A stretch of 64,000 bases of DNA from Bordetella genomosp. 10 (GTDB lineage Bacteria > Pseudomonadota > Gammaproteobacteria > Burkholderiales > Burkholderiaceae_B). Both the position numbers and the translations under genes were made by a program. This document shows positions 33,982-43,089 of this stretch, one piece after another. Location of the stretch: positions 2,294,001 to 2,358,000 of the forward strand of contig NZ_NEVM01000005.1 of NCBI RefSeq assembly GCF_002261225.1, read 5' to 3'. Within the stretch, counting starts at the first letter, position 1. Every line of letters begins with the position of its first letter. The notes under the pieces are model-generated. The model ran no database searches, was not told the origin of the DNA, and saw nothing but the letters and a program-made list of their open reading frames with translations.

Positions 33982-33993
33982 GGCGCGGCGCCA

Positions 33994-36234
33994 TCAGGCG
34001 GGCAGCAGGTCCTCGATAAGAATCGGCAGCTCCCGCTTGCGCACGCCGGTGGCGTGGTAAACGGCATTGCCGATGGCCGCCGCCGTGCCCGCCAGGCCGA
34101 TTTCGCCGACGCCGCGCGCGCCCAGCTCGTTGAGCACGGGATCGGGATAATCGAGAAAGGTCACGTCGATCTCCGGGCTGTCGGCATGCGTGGCCATGAC
34201 GTAGTCGGCCAGGTTGCGGTTCACCGGCGCGCCGGTGGCCGGATCGTAGATCGTGTGCTCGAACAGCGCCATGCCCACGCCCATGACCACCGCGCCTTCG
34301 ATCTGGTTGCGGGCCGCGCGCGGATTGAGCATGCGGCCCGCGTCGATCACCGTGACCACGCGGCTCACGCGCAGGCGGGCGATTTCGGGCCACCACATCA
34401 CCTCGGCGAAATGCGCGCCGTAGGAGTTGATGGACCATTTCTCCTTCAGGGGATCGCCGCTGAAGCCGCCCTCCGCGGCATTGGCGTCGGCCGTGACCGC
34501 GCTCAGGCCCGCGGCGGCGACGATCTCGCCATAGGGCACGCCCGCCGCCGCATCGGCATCCTTCGGATGGACGCGGCCCGCGCTGAAGGCCAGCGTCTCC
34601 GGCTTGCGGCCGGCATAGGCCTTGGTCTTGGCGGCCGTCTTGAGCAATCGCTTGACGGCCGCGCGGGTGGCCTGCAGCACGGCGGGGATGACCGAGGCCG
34701 TCACCGTGGAGCCGCCCGATATGGGCCCGTCCGGCAGCGATGTGTCGCCCAGCACGACCTCGATGCGATCCAGGGGTATGCCGGTCGCCTCGCTGACCAG
34801 TTGCGCCATGACGGTGTAGGTGCCCGTGCCCAGGTCCTGCGTGGCGCAGGCCACCCGCGCCGTCCCGTCGGCGCGCAGCGCCACGCTGGCCTGGGCGGGC
34901 TGGCGCGCGCCCAGCCAGGAACAGGAGGCCATGCCCCAACCGAGGATGGCGCCGTCGCGCCGCATCGAGCCGACGGCCGGATCGCGCCGCGACCAGCCGA
35001 AGCGCTCGGCGCCCACGCGCACGCTTTCCACCAGGTGGCGCGAAGAAAACGGCAGGCCGTTGCCCTCGTCGTGATCCGGCTCGTTGCGCAGGCGCAGTTC
35101 CACCGGGTCCATGTCCAGGGCCAGCGCCAACTCGTCCATGGCGGATTCCAGCGCATAAAGCCCCGGCACCGCGCCCGGTCCTCGCATCGAGGTGGGCGTC
35201 CCCACGTGCCGCCGCGCCAGGCCCGAGGTGACGCGCAGGTTGGCCGTGCTGTACATGTGCGGCGTCGCCTCCGCGCAATTCTCCTGGTAATCGTCGAGGA
35301 TGGACGTATGGTTCAGGTAGTCCTGCCGCAAGGACAGCAGCCTGCCGTCGCGGTCGGCGCCCAGGCGCATGCGCTGCTGCGTGCGCGGCCGGTGCCCCAC
35401 GCTCTGGAACATCATGGGACGCGACAGCACCAGCTTGACCGGCAAGCCCAGTTGGCGCGCGGCGCAGGCCGCCAGCGCCGAATGCGGCCAGGGCCATAGC
35501 TTGCCGCCGAAGCCGGAGCCCAGGAAGCGCGTGATCACGCGCACCTTGTCCTTGCTGGTCCCCAGCATCTGCGTCATCACGGCCTTGTGGTTGACCACGG
35601 CTTGCGAGGTCTCGTACAGGGTATAGGCCTCGCCGTCCCACACGGCGACGGTGGCGTGCAGCTCGATGGGATTGTGGGTTTCCACCGGCGTGGCGTAGGT
35701 CTGGTCGATGCGCACCGGCGCGGCCTCGTAGGCGGCGGCCGCGTCGCCCCGTTCGCTTTCGACCTTGGGCGCATCCTTGCTGTCCAGATGCGGATCGACG
35801 TCCGGCGCCGACGCGGCATAGCGCGCCTGGACGGCGGCCGCCGCCGCGCTGGCCTGCTCGAAGGTATCGGCCACCACCAGGGCCACGTACTGCCCGTAAT
35901 AGCGGATCTCGTCGTCGGCGAAGGGCGGACGGCTCTCGTCCACCATGGCGCCCTGCATGCGGTACACGGGGCCGATATTGCCGCGATGCAGGACCAGGCG
36001 CACGCCCGGCATCGCCTCGGCGCGCGCCGTGTCCAGCGCCTCGATACGGCCATGGGCCACGGTGCTGCACACGGGCACGGCATAACGCATGCCGGGAAAA
36101 TGGAAATCGGCGGTGTACTTCGCCTCGCCGCTGACCTTCAGGGGCCCGTCGACGCGGCTGACCGCCTTGCCGATGACGGCGAAACCGGCCGCCGCCGGCG
36201 GCTGGCGTGTGGGTTGCTCTGCAACGGTGGACAT
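33994..36234 (-). CDS. Molybdopterin-binding subunit of xanthine-oxidase-family aldehyde oxidase (PaoC-like)
   Basis: A 746-residue large subunit with two aldehyde-oxidase/xanthine-dehydrogenase molybdenum domains. An N-terminal a/b hammerhead starts SRVDGPLKVSGEAKYTAD. The Moco-binding stretches include GSGFGGKLWPW and RGPGAVPGLYALE. The catalytic Glu lies in GVGEIGL near the C-terminus. It is last of a three-gene operon. The extra cysteines of its FAD partner place the complex with PaoABC (YagTSR), which oxidises aromatic aldehydes to acids. No PaoD-like maturation gene is in the window. Confidence 0.9.
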   Translation of the reverse strand: MSTVAEQPTRQPPAAAGFAVIGKAVSRVDGPLKVSGEAKYTADFHFPGMRYAVPVCSTVAHGRIEALDTARAEAMPGVRLVLHRGNIGPVYRMQGAMVDESRPPFADDEIRYYGQYVALVVADTFEQASAAAAAVQARYAASAPDVDPHLDSKDAPKVESERGDAAAAYEAAPVRIDQTYATPVETHNPIELHATVAVWDGEAYTLYETSQAVVNHKAVMTQMLGTSKDKVRVITRFLGSGFGGKLWPWPHSALAACAARQLGLPVKLVLSRPMMFQSVGHRPRTQQRMRLGADRDGRLLSLRQDYLNHTSILDDYQENCAEATPHMYSTANLRVTSGLARRHVGTPTSMRGPGAVPGLYALESAMDELALALDMDPVELRLRNEPDHDEGNGLPFSSRHLVESVRVGAERFGWSRRDPAVGSMRRDGAILGWGMASCSWLGARQPAQASVALRADGTARVACATQDLGTGTYTVMAQLVSEATGIPLDRIEVVLGDTSLPDGPISGGSTVTASVIPAVLQATRAAVKRLLKTAAKTKAYAGRKPETLAFSAGRVHPKDADAAAGVPYGEIVAAAGLSAVTADANAAEGGFSGDPLKEKWSINSYGAHFAEVMWWPEIARLRVSRVVTVIDAGRMLNPRAARNQIEGAVVMGVGMALFEHTIYDPATGAPVNRNLADYVMATHADSPEIDVTFLDYPDPVLNELGARGVGEIGLAGTAAAIGNAVYHATGVRKRELPILIEDLLPA

Positions 36235-36246
36235 AACAGCCTCTCC

Positions 36247-37275
36247 TTATCCTCGTGGGGCGGCGGACGCGGCAGGCGCCGCCGCCTGCCGCAAGGCATG
36301 CGCCAGGCAGCGCCGCGCCAGTTCGACCTTGAAACCATTCCCGGACCGGGGCCGGGCATCGCGCAGCGCGGCATCGGCGGCCGCGCGGAAAACCTCCTCG
36401 CCGGCCGTCTCTCCCCGCAGCGCCGCCTCGGCCTCCGGCGCGCGCCAGGGCCGGGCGCCGACGCCGCCCAGCGCCACGCGCGCGTGGTCGATGCGCCCGT
36501 CGCCGTCGATGCCCAGCACGACGGCGGCCGAGGCCAGGGCGAACTCGTAGGAGGCGCGATCGCGCAGCTTCAGGTAGACCGAGCGGCTGCCCGGCCGTGG
36601 CGGCGGCAGCGTGACGTGCGTCACCAGCTCGCCCGGCCGCAGCACCGTCTCGCGCTGCGGCGTGTCGCCCGGCAGGCAAAAGAACTCGCCGATGGGCACC
36701 GTGCGCGCGCCCTCTCCGCCCTCGATCTCGATGCCGGCTTCCAGCGCCATCAAGGCGACGTTCATATCGGACGGATTGCTGGCGATGCAGTGCGCGCTGG
36801 TCCCCAGGACGGCCAGGTTGCGGTGATATCCCTGGATGGCCGGACAGCCGCTGCCGGGAACGCGCTTGTTGCACGGCGAGACCGGATCGCGGAAGTAAAC
36901 GCAGCGCGTGCGCTGCAGCAGGTTGCCGCCGGTCGTCGCCATATTGCGCAACTGCGCGGAAGCGCCGGCCAGCAAGGCCTGCGACAGCACGGCGTAATCG
37001 CGTTCGACCGTGGGATGGCGCGCCAGGTCGGCGTTGCGCACCAGCGCGCCGATGCGCAGCCCGCCGCCATCCGTGGACTCGACGCCGGCCAGCGGCAGCC
37101 GGTTGATGTCGACCACGTACTCGGGCTGTTCGACGTCCAGTTTCATCAGGTCGACCAGGGTGGTGCCGCCCGCCAGGAAACGCACCCGCGCGCCCGGCCC
37201 GGGCATCGCCGCGCCGCCGCCGGCCCGCACCGCGTCCGCGACGTCGGCGGCCCGCAGGAATTGAAAGGTCTGCAT
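36247..37275 (-). CDS. FAD and [4Fe-4S] subunit of aldehyde oxidase (PaoB-like)
   Basis: A 342-residue FAD-binding subunit. FAD motifs include RFLAGGTTLVDLMKL (PP-loop) and GALVRNADLARHP. The insert RTRCVYFRDPVSPCNKR and GSGC, together with AHCIASNPSD, gives the cysteines for the additional [4Fe-4S] cluster known from PaoB. It passes electrons from the molybdenum site through FAD to an acceptor. Spacing is 10 bp from the small subunit and 12 bp to the large subunit, so all three are one operon. Confidence 0.88.
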   Translation of the reverse strand: MQTFQFLRAADVADAVRAGGGAAMPGPGARVRFLAGGTTLVDLMKLDVEQPEYVVDINRLPLAGVESTDGGGLRIGALVRNADLARHPTVERDYAVLSQALLAGASAQLRNMATTGGNLLQRTRCVYFRDPVSPCNKRVPGSGCPAIQGYHRNLAVLGTSAHCIASNPSDMNVALMALEAGIEIEGGEGARTVPIGEFFCLPGDTPQRETVLRPGELVTHVTLPPPRPGSRSVYLKLRDRASYEFALASAAVVLGIDGDGRIDHARVALGGVGARPWRAPEAEAALRGETAGEEVFRAAADAALRDARPRSGNGFKVELARRCLAHALRQAAAPAASAAPRG

Positions 37276-37285
37276 GGCCGTCTCC

Positions 37286-37804
37286 TCACGCCTTGCGGCG
37301 CACGTCCTGGATGGCGGCGACGATGTTGCCGTAGGCGCCGCAGCGGCAGATGTTGCCGCTCATCGCCTCCCGCACCTCGGCGTCGTCCGGGCCCCAGGGT
37401 TCTTCCAGCAGCGCCACCGCCGACATGATCTGGCCCGAGGTGCAATAGCCGCACTGGTAGCCGTCATGCTCGACGAAAGCCTGCTGCATCGGGTGCAGGC
37501 AATCCGGCCCGCCCAGCCCTTCGATGGTGGTGATCGCGTCGCCTTCGTGGGCAATCGCCAGCGCCAGGCAGGCGTTCACGCGGCGGCCGTTGACATGGAC
37601 CGTACAGGCCCCGCACTGTCCGTGATCGCAGCCCTTCTTGGTGCCGGTCAGGCGCACGTGGTCGCGCAACGCGTCCAGGAGGGTCGTGCGCGGGTCCAGC
37701 GCCAGGTCGTGCGGCACGCCGTTGATGAGTAACTTCGTCGATACGAGGCCGGGCGCTTCCTGCGGCGCGTCCGGCGAGAGGGGACAGGGGGCATCGGCAG
37801 CCAT
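37286..37804 (-). CDS. [2Fe-2S] subunit of aldehyde oxidase (PaoA-like)
   Basis: A 172-residue ferredoxin-type subunit. The plant-type cluster is GCDHGQCGACTVHVNGRRVNAC. The helical-domain cluster is QCGYCTSGQ with NICRCGAYGNI. AGGAG precedes the ATG at 37804. E. coli PaoA carries a Tat signal that exports the complex; no twin-arginine leader is visible here, so this enzyme is probably cytoplasmic. It is first in the operon. Confidence 0.9.
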   Translation of the reverse strand: MAADAPCPLSPDAPQEAPGLVSTKLLINGVPHDLALDPRTTLLDALRDHVRLTGTKKGCDHGQCGACTVHVNGRRVNACLALAIAHEGDAITTIEGLGGPDCLHPMQQAFVEHDGYQCGYCTSGQIMSAVALLEEPWGPDDAEVREAMSGNICRCGAYGNIVAAIQDVRRKA

Positions 37805-38216
37805 GGAAATCTCCTGGGAATGAGGGAACCGTGCGGACACATTCGCCACGCGACGGCAAGCCGCATGCCAGGAAAGCCGGCCGCGCCCAGAGGGCGGCCG
37901 CGCTGGCGCAGGTTCGCGGCCCATGCCGGCAACATGTCCCCGTCGACTGGGTCCCCGGCGCAATTTCCCCTTGTCCCGGCGCGAACAGAGGCTGCCCAAG
38001 GCGCTGTCCGCGGCCGTCAAATCGGGATTTGTACACAACTTTCGTTTACGATTATTAGCAACATTTCTGTTAAGGTTCGATTGAAATAATTATTTAAGTT
38101 CACTACTATTCCCTACATCGCCCGTAGTAGCCCGTTGCGCCGAGTAGTCCTGCGATCAGCGCCTGCAGCGTGGCCCTGTCGCGCTGTTCCCTGCCTCCGC
38201 GCCGCGCCAGATCACC
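37805..38216. promoter_or_regulatory. Divergent promoter region, AT-rich
   Basis: 412 bp without a gene, between the aldehyde oxidase operon and the sensor kinase. The part at 38025-38110 is markedly AT-rich for this genome. A 6+6 perfect inverted repeat CAAATC-GG-GATTTG sits at 38018-38031, a possible operator. No regulator gene is adjacent. Confidence 0.45.
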
Positions 38217-40520
38217 ATGCGAATCCAAGCACTCCTCTGCAGGTTGGCGTTCCTACTGTCGGCGCTCTTATGCACCGCGACGGCATGGGCGGGCGACCTG
38301 CGCTTGAGCGCCTCCCCGCATCGGCCCATCGACCTGGCCCCCTACATCGACGTCTATGACGATATGTCGGGCCGCCTGCGGCTATCCGACGTCCTGGCCA
38401 TGACGCATTCGTCCCCGGCCATCTTCCAGCGCGCCAACCGCCACTTGCAGCCACAGCCCGCGCAGGCCACGCGCTGGCTGGCGCTGACCATCCACAACGA
38501 CTCCGGCGTCTCCCAGCGGCTCTCGCTGATCCCCGCCTCCACCGACACGGACGAGGTGGAAGTCAACATGGAGCTCGGCGGCGCCTGGACGCGGGAACGC
38601 TCCGGCAGCGCCATCCCGCTGAGCGCGCACACCGACGGCGGCGGCCGCAACGGCAAGCAGTTCGTCCTCCCGCCCGGGGCCCGGGCGCGCGTCTACATCA
38701 GCGTGCGAAATGCCCTGCCCGACACCGTCATGCCGGTGCTCGAATCGGCCGAACGCCATGCGCGGACCAAGTCGATCGCGCTGGCCTGGGATGCCGCGCT
38801 GATCGGCGGCCTGGCGGCCCTGGCCTGGTGCGCCGTCCTGATAGGCTGCATCACGCAACGCCTGCCCTATGTCTACCTGGGTATGCTGGCCGCCACGGAA
38901 GCGCTGTACGAAGCGGCCGTGCGCGGCGAGGCCCAGGCCATGTTCTGGCCCGACGCGGCCGGCTGGGGCAGCCGCGCCGAACTGGTGCTGGGCAGCATCG
39001 GCATGGTGCTGTTCGTCCTGTTCCTGCGCAGCGTGGCGCGGCGCGACCCGCTGCTGGCCGGCGGCATGCTGGCGGTGGACATGGTGCTGGCCCTGCTGGC
39101 CGGCCTGCTGGCGGCGTCGTGGACCATGGACCTGTATACGGTTTCGGTGCTGCTGACCGCCATCGGCGCGGTGGTGGGCGCCGGCCTGCTGGGCGTACTG
39201 CCCTTCCTGCCGCGCCGCGCCTTGCCCATGGCGCGCCTGTTCGGCGCCGCCGCCACCTTGCTGCTGTGCCACACGCTGCTGCATACGGCCAGCCTGCGCG
39301 GCCTGCAATCCCATCTGGCGCCCTACCCCGAACTCGGGGCCAATGCGATATCGGCCGTGCTGCTGCTGGCGCTGGCGTCGACCCTGGCCATGCTCGCCGC
39401 ATGGTCGAACCGGCTGTCCCGGCGCGACCGCGAGTCCATGGACATGGGACCGCGCGACCGCGCCAAGGTGCGCATGCAGGTGCAGATGCAGACCGCCGCG
39501 CTGGACCAGGCGTTGCAGCAGGCCACGCAGAAGAGCCGGCAGCAGGATCAGTTGCTGGGCTATATCAGCCACGACCTGCGCGCGCCGTTGGCCACCATCG
39601 CGAACTATATGCGCCTGGTGCGGGACGCCGCGACGCCGGAACAGCAATCCCACCTGGACGTCATCGAACGCAGCCTGCACCATCAATTCCAGCTTGTCGA
39701 CGAAGTGCTCGCCTTTGCCCGCGGCCAGACCCAGCCGCTGGAGCTGGTGCCGGCGCCGGCGTCGCCGACCCAGTTGCTGAGCGAGGTCATCGGCCACGCG
39801 GTGGCCTTCTGCGCCCCCAAGCGCAACGCCTTCCATTTCCTGCCGCCGGCCAGCCTGCCCGGCAGCGTGATGATCGACGCGGGCAGGCTGCGGCAGGTGC
39901 TGTTGAACCTGCTGGACAACGCGGCCAAGTTCACCCGCGACGGCCGGGTATCGCTATGCGTCACCTCGCTGCGGCGCAACGATCGCTGGATACTGGAGTT
40001 CATGGTCGCCGACAACGGTCCCGGCGTTCCCCTGGAGCGCCAGGCGGAACTCTTCAGCGCCTTCAAGCAGTTGCGCAGCGAACACGGCGGCGTCGGCCTG
40101 GGCCTGTTCATCGCCGACCACATCGTGCGCGGCATGGGCAGCAGCCTGACCTTGTCCAGCGTGCCCGGCGACGGCGCGCGCTTCAGCTTCAGCATCGACG
40201 TGCCGGGCGTGGACCAGACCCTGGTCTCCATGTCGCCGGTCAGCGTGGCGCCGCCGACCCGTTTCCTCGAAACCGCCTTGACGCTGCCGCCGCTGGCGGC
40301 GCGACAGTCGCTGGCGCGGCTGGCGCGCGACGGCGAGGTCAGCGAATTGCGCGGGTGGCTGCGGCGGGCGCGCGCCAGCCATCCGGAATGCGAGGCCTTC
40401 ATCCAGCGCGTGGACGCCGCGTTGGAGGAACTGGACCTGTCCACCATCGAACGCCTGGCGGCCGCGTCCCACGACGCGTCGTCCGCGAATGCCAGGAGCC
40501 TGCGGCCCACCGGCACTTAG
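38217..40520 (+). CDS. 7TM-type sensor histidine kinase
   Basis: A 767-residue kinase. A signal peptide at 1-25 is followed by a periplasmic 7TMR-DISMED2-like domain (about 30-170), seven membrane helices (about 180-395), a short coiled segment, and HisKA with phospho-accepting His452 in YISHDLRAPLAT. The HATPase has LLNLLDNAAKF (N box), VADNGPGVP (G1) and GGVGLGLFIADHI (G2). About 100 extra residues after the ATPase have no recognised domain. No response regulator is adjacent. It is convergent with cheB (11 bp between stops), so a partner in the chemotaxis operon is possible. Confidence 0.88.
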   Translation: MRIQALLCRLAFLLSALLCTATAWAGDLRLSASPHRPIDLAPYIDVYDDMSGRLRLSDVLAMTHSSPAIFQRANRHLQPQPAQATRWLALTIHNDSGVSQRLSLIPASTDTDEVEVNMELGGAWTRERSGSAIPLSAHTDGGGRNGKQFVLPPGARARVYISVRNALPDTVMPVLESAERHARTKSIALAWDAALIGGLAALAWCAVLIGCITQRLPYVYLGMLAATEALYEAAVRGEAQAMFWPDAAGWGSRAELVLGSIGMVLFVLFLRSVARRDPLLAGGMLAVDMVLALLAGLLAASWTMDLYTVSVLLTAIGAVVGAGLLGVLPFLPRRALPMARLFGAAATLLLCHTLLHTASLRGLQSHLAPYPELGANAISAVLLLALASTLAMLAAWSNRLSRRDRESMDMGPRDRAKVRMQVQMQTAALDQALQQATQKSRQQDQLLGYISHDLRAPLATIANYMRLVRDAATPEQQSHLDVIERSLHHQFQLVDEVLAFARGQTQPLELVPAPASPTQLLSEVIGHAVAFCAPKRNAFHFLPPASLPGSVMIDAGRLRQVLLNLLDNAAKFTRDGRVSLCVTSLRRNDRWILEFMVADNGPGVPLERQAELFSAFKQLRSEHGGVGLGLFIADHIVRGMGSSLTLSSVPGDGARFSFSIDVPGVDQTLVSMSPVSVAPPTRFLETALTLPPLAARQSLARLARDGEVSELRGWLRRARASHPECEAFIQRVDAALEELDLSTIERLAAASHDASSANARSLRPTGT

Positions 40521-40531
40521 CGCGGACAGCG

Positions 40532-41608
40532 TCAACGGCCGGCCAGGCCCTGGATCTCCCGGCCTATCGCCGACAAGGCCACGGTGCGCTCCACGGCGCC
40601 GCGCTTGATGGCCTCCTTGGGCATGCCGAAGACCACGCAGCTTTCCTCGTCCTGCGCCAGCGTGCGGGCGCCGGCCGTGCGCATTTCGAGCAGGCCGGCC
40701 GCGCCGTCGTCGCCCATGCCGGTCATGATGATGCCCAGGGCGTTGGCGCCGGCATGGCGGGCGACCGAGCGGAACAGCACGTCGACCGACGGGCGATGGC
40801 GATTGACCAGCGGACCGTCCAGCACGTCCACGTAGTATTGCGCGCCGCTGCGCTTGAGCACCATGTGCCGCCCGCCGGGCGCGATCAGCGCGCAACCGGG
40901 CATCACGCGGTCGTTCGGCTGCGCTTCCTTGACGCTGATGCGGCATATGCCGTCCAGCCGCGCGGCGAAGGCCGCGGTGAACTTCTCCGGCATGTGCTGC
41001 ACGATGACCAGGCCGGGGCACACCCGCGGCAGGCCGGTCAGCACTTCCTCCAGCGCCTGCGTGCCGCCGGTGGAGGTGCCGATGGCGACGACCCGCTCGG
41101 TGGTCTGCGCCATGGCGCGCGCCTGTTGCGGCGGCAGCACGGCATCGGCGCTGAGCTTGGGCGGCGGCGGCGCCGGCACGGGCACCCCCGGACGCGCGCG
41201 CGCCCGCGCCGCGCCGCGCACCGTGGCGATCAGTTCGCTGGCCGCCTCGACCAGGAATTGCCGCAGGCCCAGCTTGGGCTTGGTGACGATGGCCACGGCG
41301 CCCGCCGCCAGCGCGTCGATCGACGTGCGCGCCCCTTTCTCGGTCAGCGTCGAACAGATCACCACCGGCGTGGGACGCTCCTGCATGAGCAGCCGCAGGA
41401 AGGTCAGGCCATCCATGCGCGGCATCTCGATGTCGAGCACGATGACGTCTGGCCAGGCTTGCCCCGCCTGTCTCAGGCGCTCGATGGCGAGCAGCGGATC
41501 GGCCACCGCGTGGCTGACGGCGAGGTCGGGCGCTTCGTTCAGCACGCCCGCCAGCACCTGCCGCACCACGGCGGAATCGTCGATGACCATGACGTTGATG
41601 ATAGACAT
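40532..41608 (-). CDS. cheB: Chemotaxis methylesterase/deamidase CheB
   Basis: A 358-residue CheB. The receiver domain (residues 1-120) has the phosphoacceptor Asp in [11 protein letters not shown]. The methylesterase domain has the catalytic Ser in [14 protein letters not shown], His in [10 protein letters not shown] and Asp in [10 protein letters not shown]. It removes methyl groups from chemoreceptors when phosphorylated by CheA. It is the last gene of the minus-strand chemotaxis operon and follows cheD by 9 bp. Confidence 0.95.
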   Translation of the reverse strand: MSIINVMVIDDSAVVRQVLAGVLNEAPDLAVSHAVADPLLAIERLRQAGQAWPDVIVLDIEMPRMDGLTFLRLLMQERPTPVVICSTLTEKGARTSIDALAAGAVAIVTKPKLGLRQFLVEAASELIATVRGAARARARPGVPVPAPPPPKLSADAVLPPQQARAMAQTTERVVAIGTSTGGTQALEEVLTGLPRVCPGLVIVQHMPEKFTAAFAARLDGICRISVKEAQPNDRVMPGCALIAPGGRHMVLKRSGAQYYVDVLDGPLVNRHRPSVDVLFRSVARHAGANALGIIMTGMGDDGAAGLLEMRTAGARTLAQDEESCVVFGMPKEAIKRGAVERTVALSAIGREIQGLAGR

Positions 41609-41617
41609 GACTGGGTC

Positions 41618-42184
41618 CTACATCGTCGCGCGTGCCGGCGCCAGGGGCGAGACCTGCCTCACCCAGACGTCGCCGGTTGCGATATTGAAAATGACTTGCC
41701 GGTGGCCGCTGCCGAACAGATGCTCGGAACGCACCGAGATGCCGCGCTGCCGCAGCAGCTTGCGCGCGGCCTCGCCGTTGCGGCGGCCGATATCCCCCAC
41801 GTGGGGGTGCCGCCTGCCGGGGAACATATTGCCGCCGCCGAAGATCTTGGCCTCGCACTCGCGCACGCGGATGCCTTTCTGCTCCAGCTCCTGCAGCATG
41901 AGCTGCACCACTTCCGCCCCGTAGCGGCCGTCCAGCGGCGCATTGCCGTGCCGCGGCCGCGAGGCCAGCAGGAAATGCGACATCGCCCCCTCGCGGCGGC
42001 GCGGATGCCACAGGGTGATGGACACGCAGGAGCCGAGGATGGTGCGCACCCGGAATTCGGCGTCGCCGACGAAGTAGTCGCCCGGTTGCAGGAATACGTC
42101 GATGCGCGGCTCCTCCACCGGCGGCGCGACGGCGCCGGCGACGGGAGGGCGCGGCACGCGCCAGGCGAGGGGTCGTTCCAGCAT
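41618..42184 (-). CDS. cheD: Chemoreceptor glutamine deamidase CheD
   Basis: A 188-residue CheD. The catalytic Cys is in LGSCVSITLW and the His in MSHFLLASRP, with the conserved KIFGGGNMFPG. It deamidates receptor glutamines to make methylation sites. The start at 42184 (MLERPLAWRV) lies 2 bp after the cheR stop, so translation is coupled. An N-terminal proline/alanine-rich stretch of about 20 residues precedes the domain. Confidence 0.93.
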   Translation of the reverse strand: MLERPLAWRVPRPPVAGAVAPPVEEPRIDVFLQPGDYFVGDAEFRVRTILGSCVSITLWHPRRREGAMSHFLLASRPRHGNAPLDGRYGAEVVQLMLQELEQKGIRVRECEAKIFGGGNMFPGRRHPHVGDIGRRNGEAARKLLRQRGISVRSEHLFGSGHRQVIFNIATGDVWVRQVSPLAPARATM

Positions 42185-42186
42185 GC

Positions 42187-43020
42187 TCAGGCCTTGCGAT
42201 AGACGGACGGCATCATCGGCGCCACCGCGGCGTCGAAACCGTGCAGGCTTTCCGAATGGCCCACGAACAAGAGGCCCCCGCGCTTGAGCCGGGACAGGAC
42301 GCGCTCGACCACCTGGCGCTTGGTCTCGCCGTTGAAGTAGATCATCACGTTGCGCAGGAAGACCGCGTCGAACAGCCCCAGTTCCGGCAGCGCGGCGTTC
42401 AGGTTGGCGTGGTCGAAGCGCACGTTCCGGCGCAAGGCGCGGTCGACCAGGAAGGTCCCGGCCTGCGGGCCCAGTCCCTTCAGGCAATAGCGCTTCAGCA
42501 TGGCCGGCGGGATCTGCCGTCCGCGCTGTTCCGGATAATGCCCGGTGCGCGCGCGCGCCAGCACGCGCATGCTGATGTCGGTGCCGACCACTTCGAAAGG
42601 CCGCCCTTGCAGGCAGTCGTCCAGCACCATGGCGATGGTGTAGGCCTCCTCGCCGGTGGAACTGGCGGCGCTCCAGACGCGGTAAGGCAGCGTCGGGCGC
42701 GGCCGCTGTCCTTTTTCCTGCCCGCCATCATCGCGCGCCTCGCGCGCCAGCACCTCGAAGTGGCGCGGCTCGCGGAAGAAATAGGTTTCGTTGGTGGTCA
42801 GCAGGTCGATCGCCAACTGGGTTTCCTGCGCTTCCCCGTCGCGCCGCAGCAAGGAGAAATAGGCCCCGTAGCTGTCCAGGCGGCGCGCCTCCAGCCGCTT
42901 GGCCAAACGGCCGCAGACCAGCGCCTTCTTGGCCGGCGACAGGCTGATTCCGGCGGCCTCGAAGATGAAGCGCTGGAAATTGGCGAACTCCTGGTCGGAA
43001 ATGGCGTACATGCGGGACAC
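42187..43020 (-). CDS. cheR: Chemoreceptor methyltransferase CheR
   Basis: A 277-residue CheR. The N-terminal all-alpha domain (EFANFQRFIFEAAGISL) leads to the SAM-binding domain (RVWSAASSTGEEAYTIAM) and a C-terminal FLRNVMIYF. It methylates glutamates on receptors. No C-terminal TPR is present. It follows the EAL regulator by 69 bp and is coupled to cheD. Confidence 0.94.
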   Translation of the reverse strand: MSRMYAISDQEFANFQRFIFEAAGISLSPAKKALVCGRLAKRLEARRLDSYGAYFSLLRRDGEAQETQLAIDLLTTNETYFFREPRHFEVLAREARDDGGQEKGQRPRPTLPYRVWSAASSTGEEAYTIAMVLDDCLQGRPFEVVGTDISMRVLARARTGHYPEQRGRQIPPAMLKRYCLKGLGPQAGTFLVDRALRRNVRFDHANLNAALPELGLFDAVFLRNVMIYFNGETKRQVVERVLSRLKRGGLLFVGHSESLHGFDAAVAPMMPSVYRKA

Positions 43021-43089
43021 GATGGGTGGGCTTGGAAGTAGGTGGCTTGGAGGTGGGTGGGAAAAAGCGTGGAAAAACAGGACGGGCGC

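Noticed and set aside
33800..36874. Open frame of about 1024 codons over the aldehyde oxidase genes
   Set aside because: It is the same strand but another frame of the PaoC-like gene, shows no recognisable domain, and is a codon-bias shadow.
38828..42202. Plus-strand open frame of about 1124 codons across the sensor kinase and cheB/cheD
   Set aside because: It overlaps three genes with clear motifs; its own translation is low-complexity Arg/Gly/Ala.
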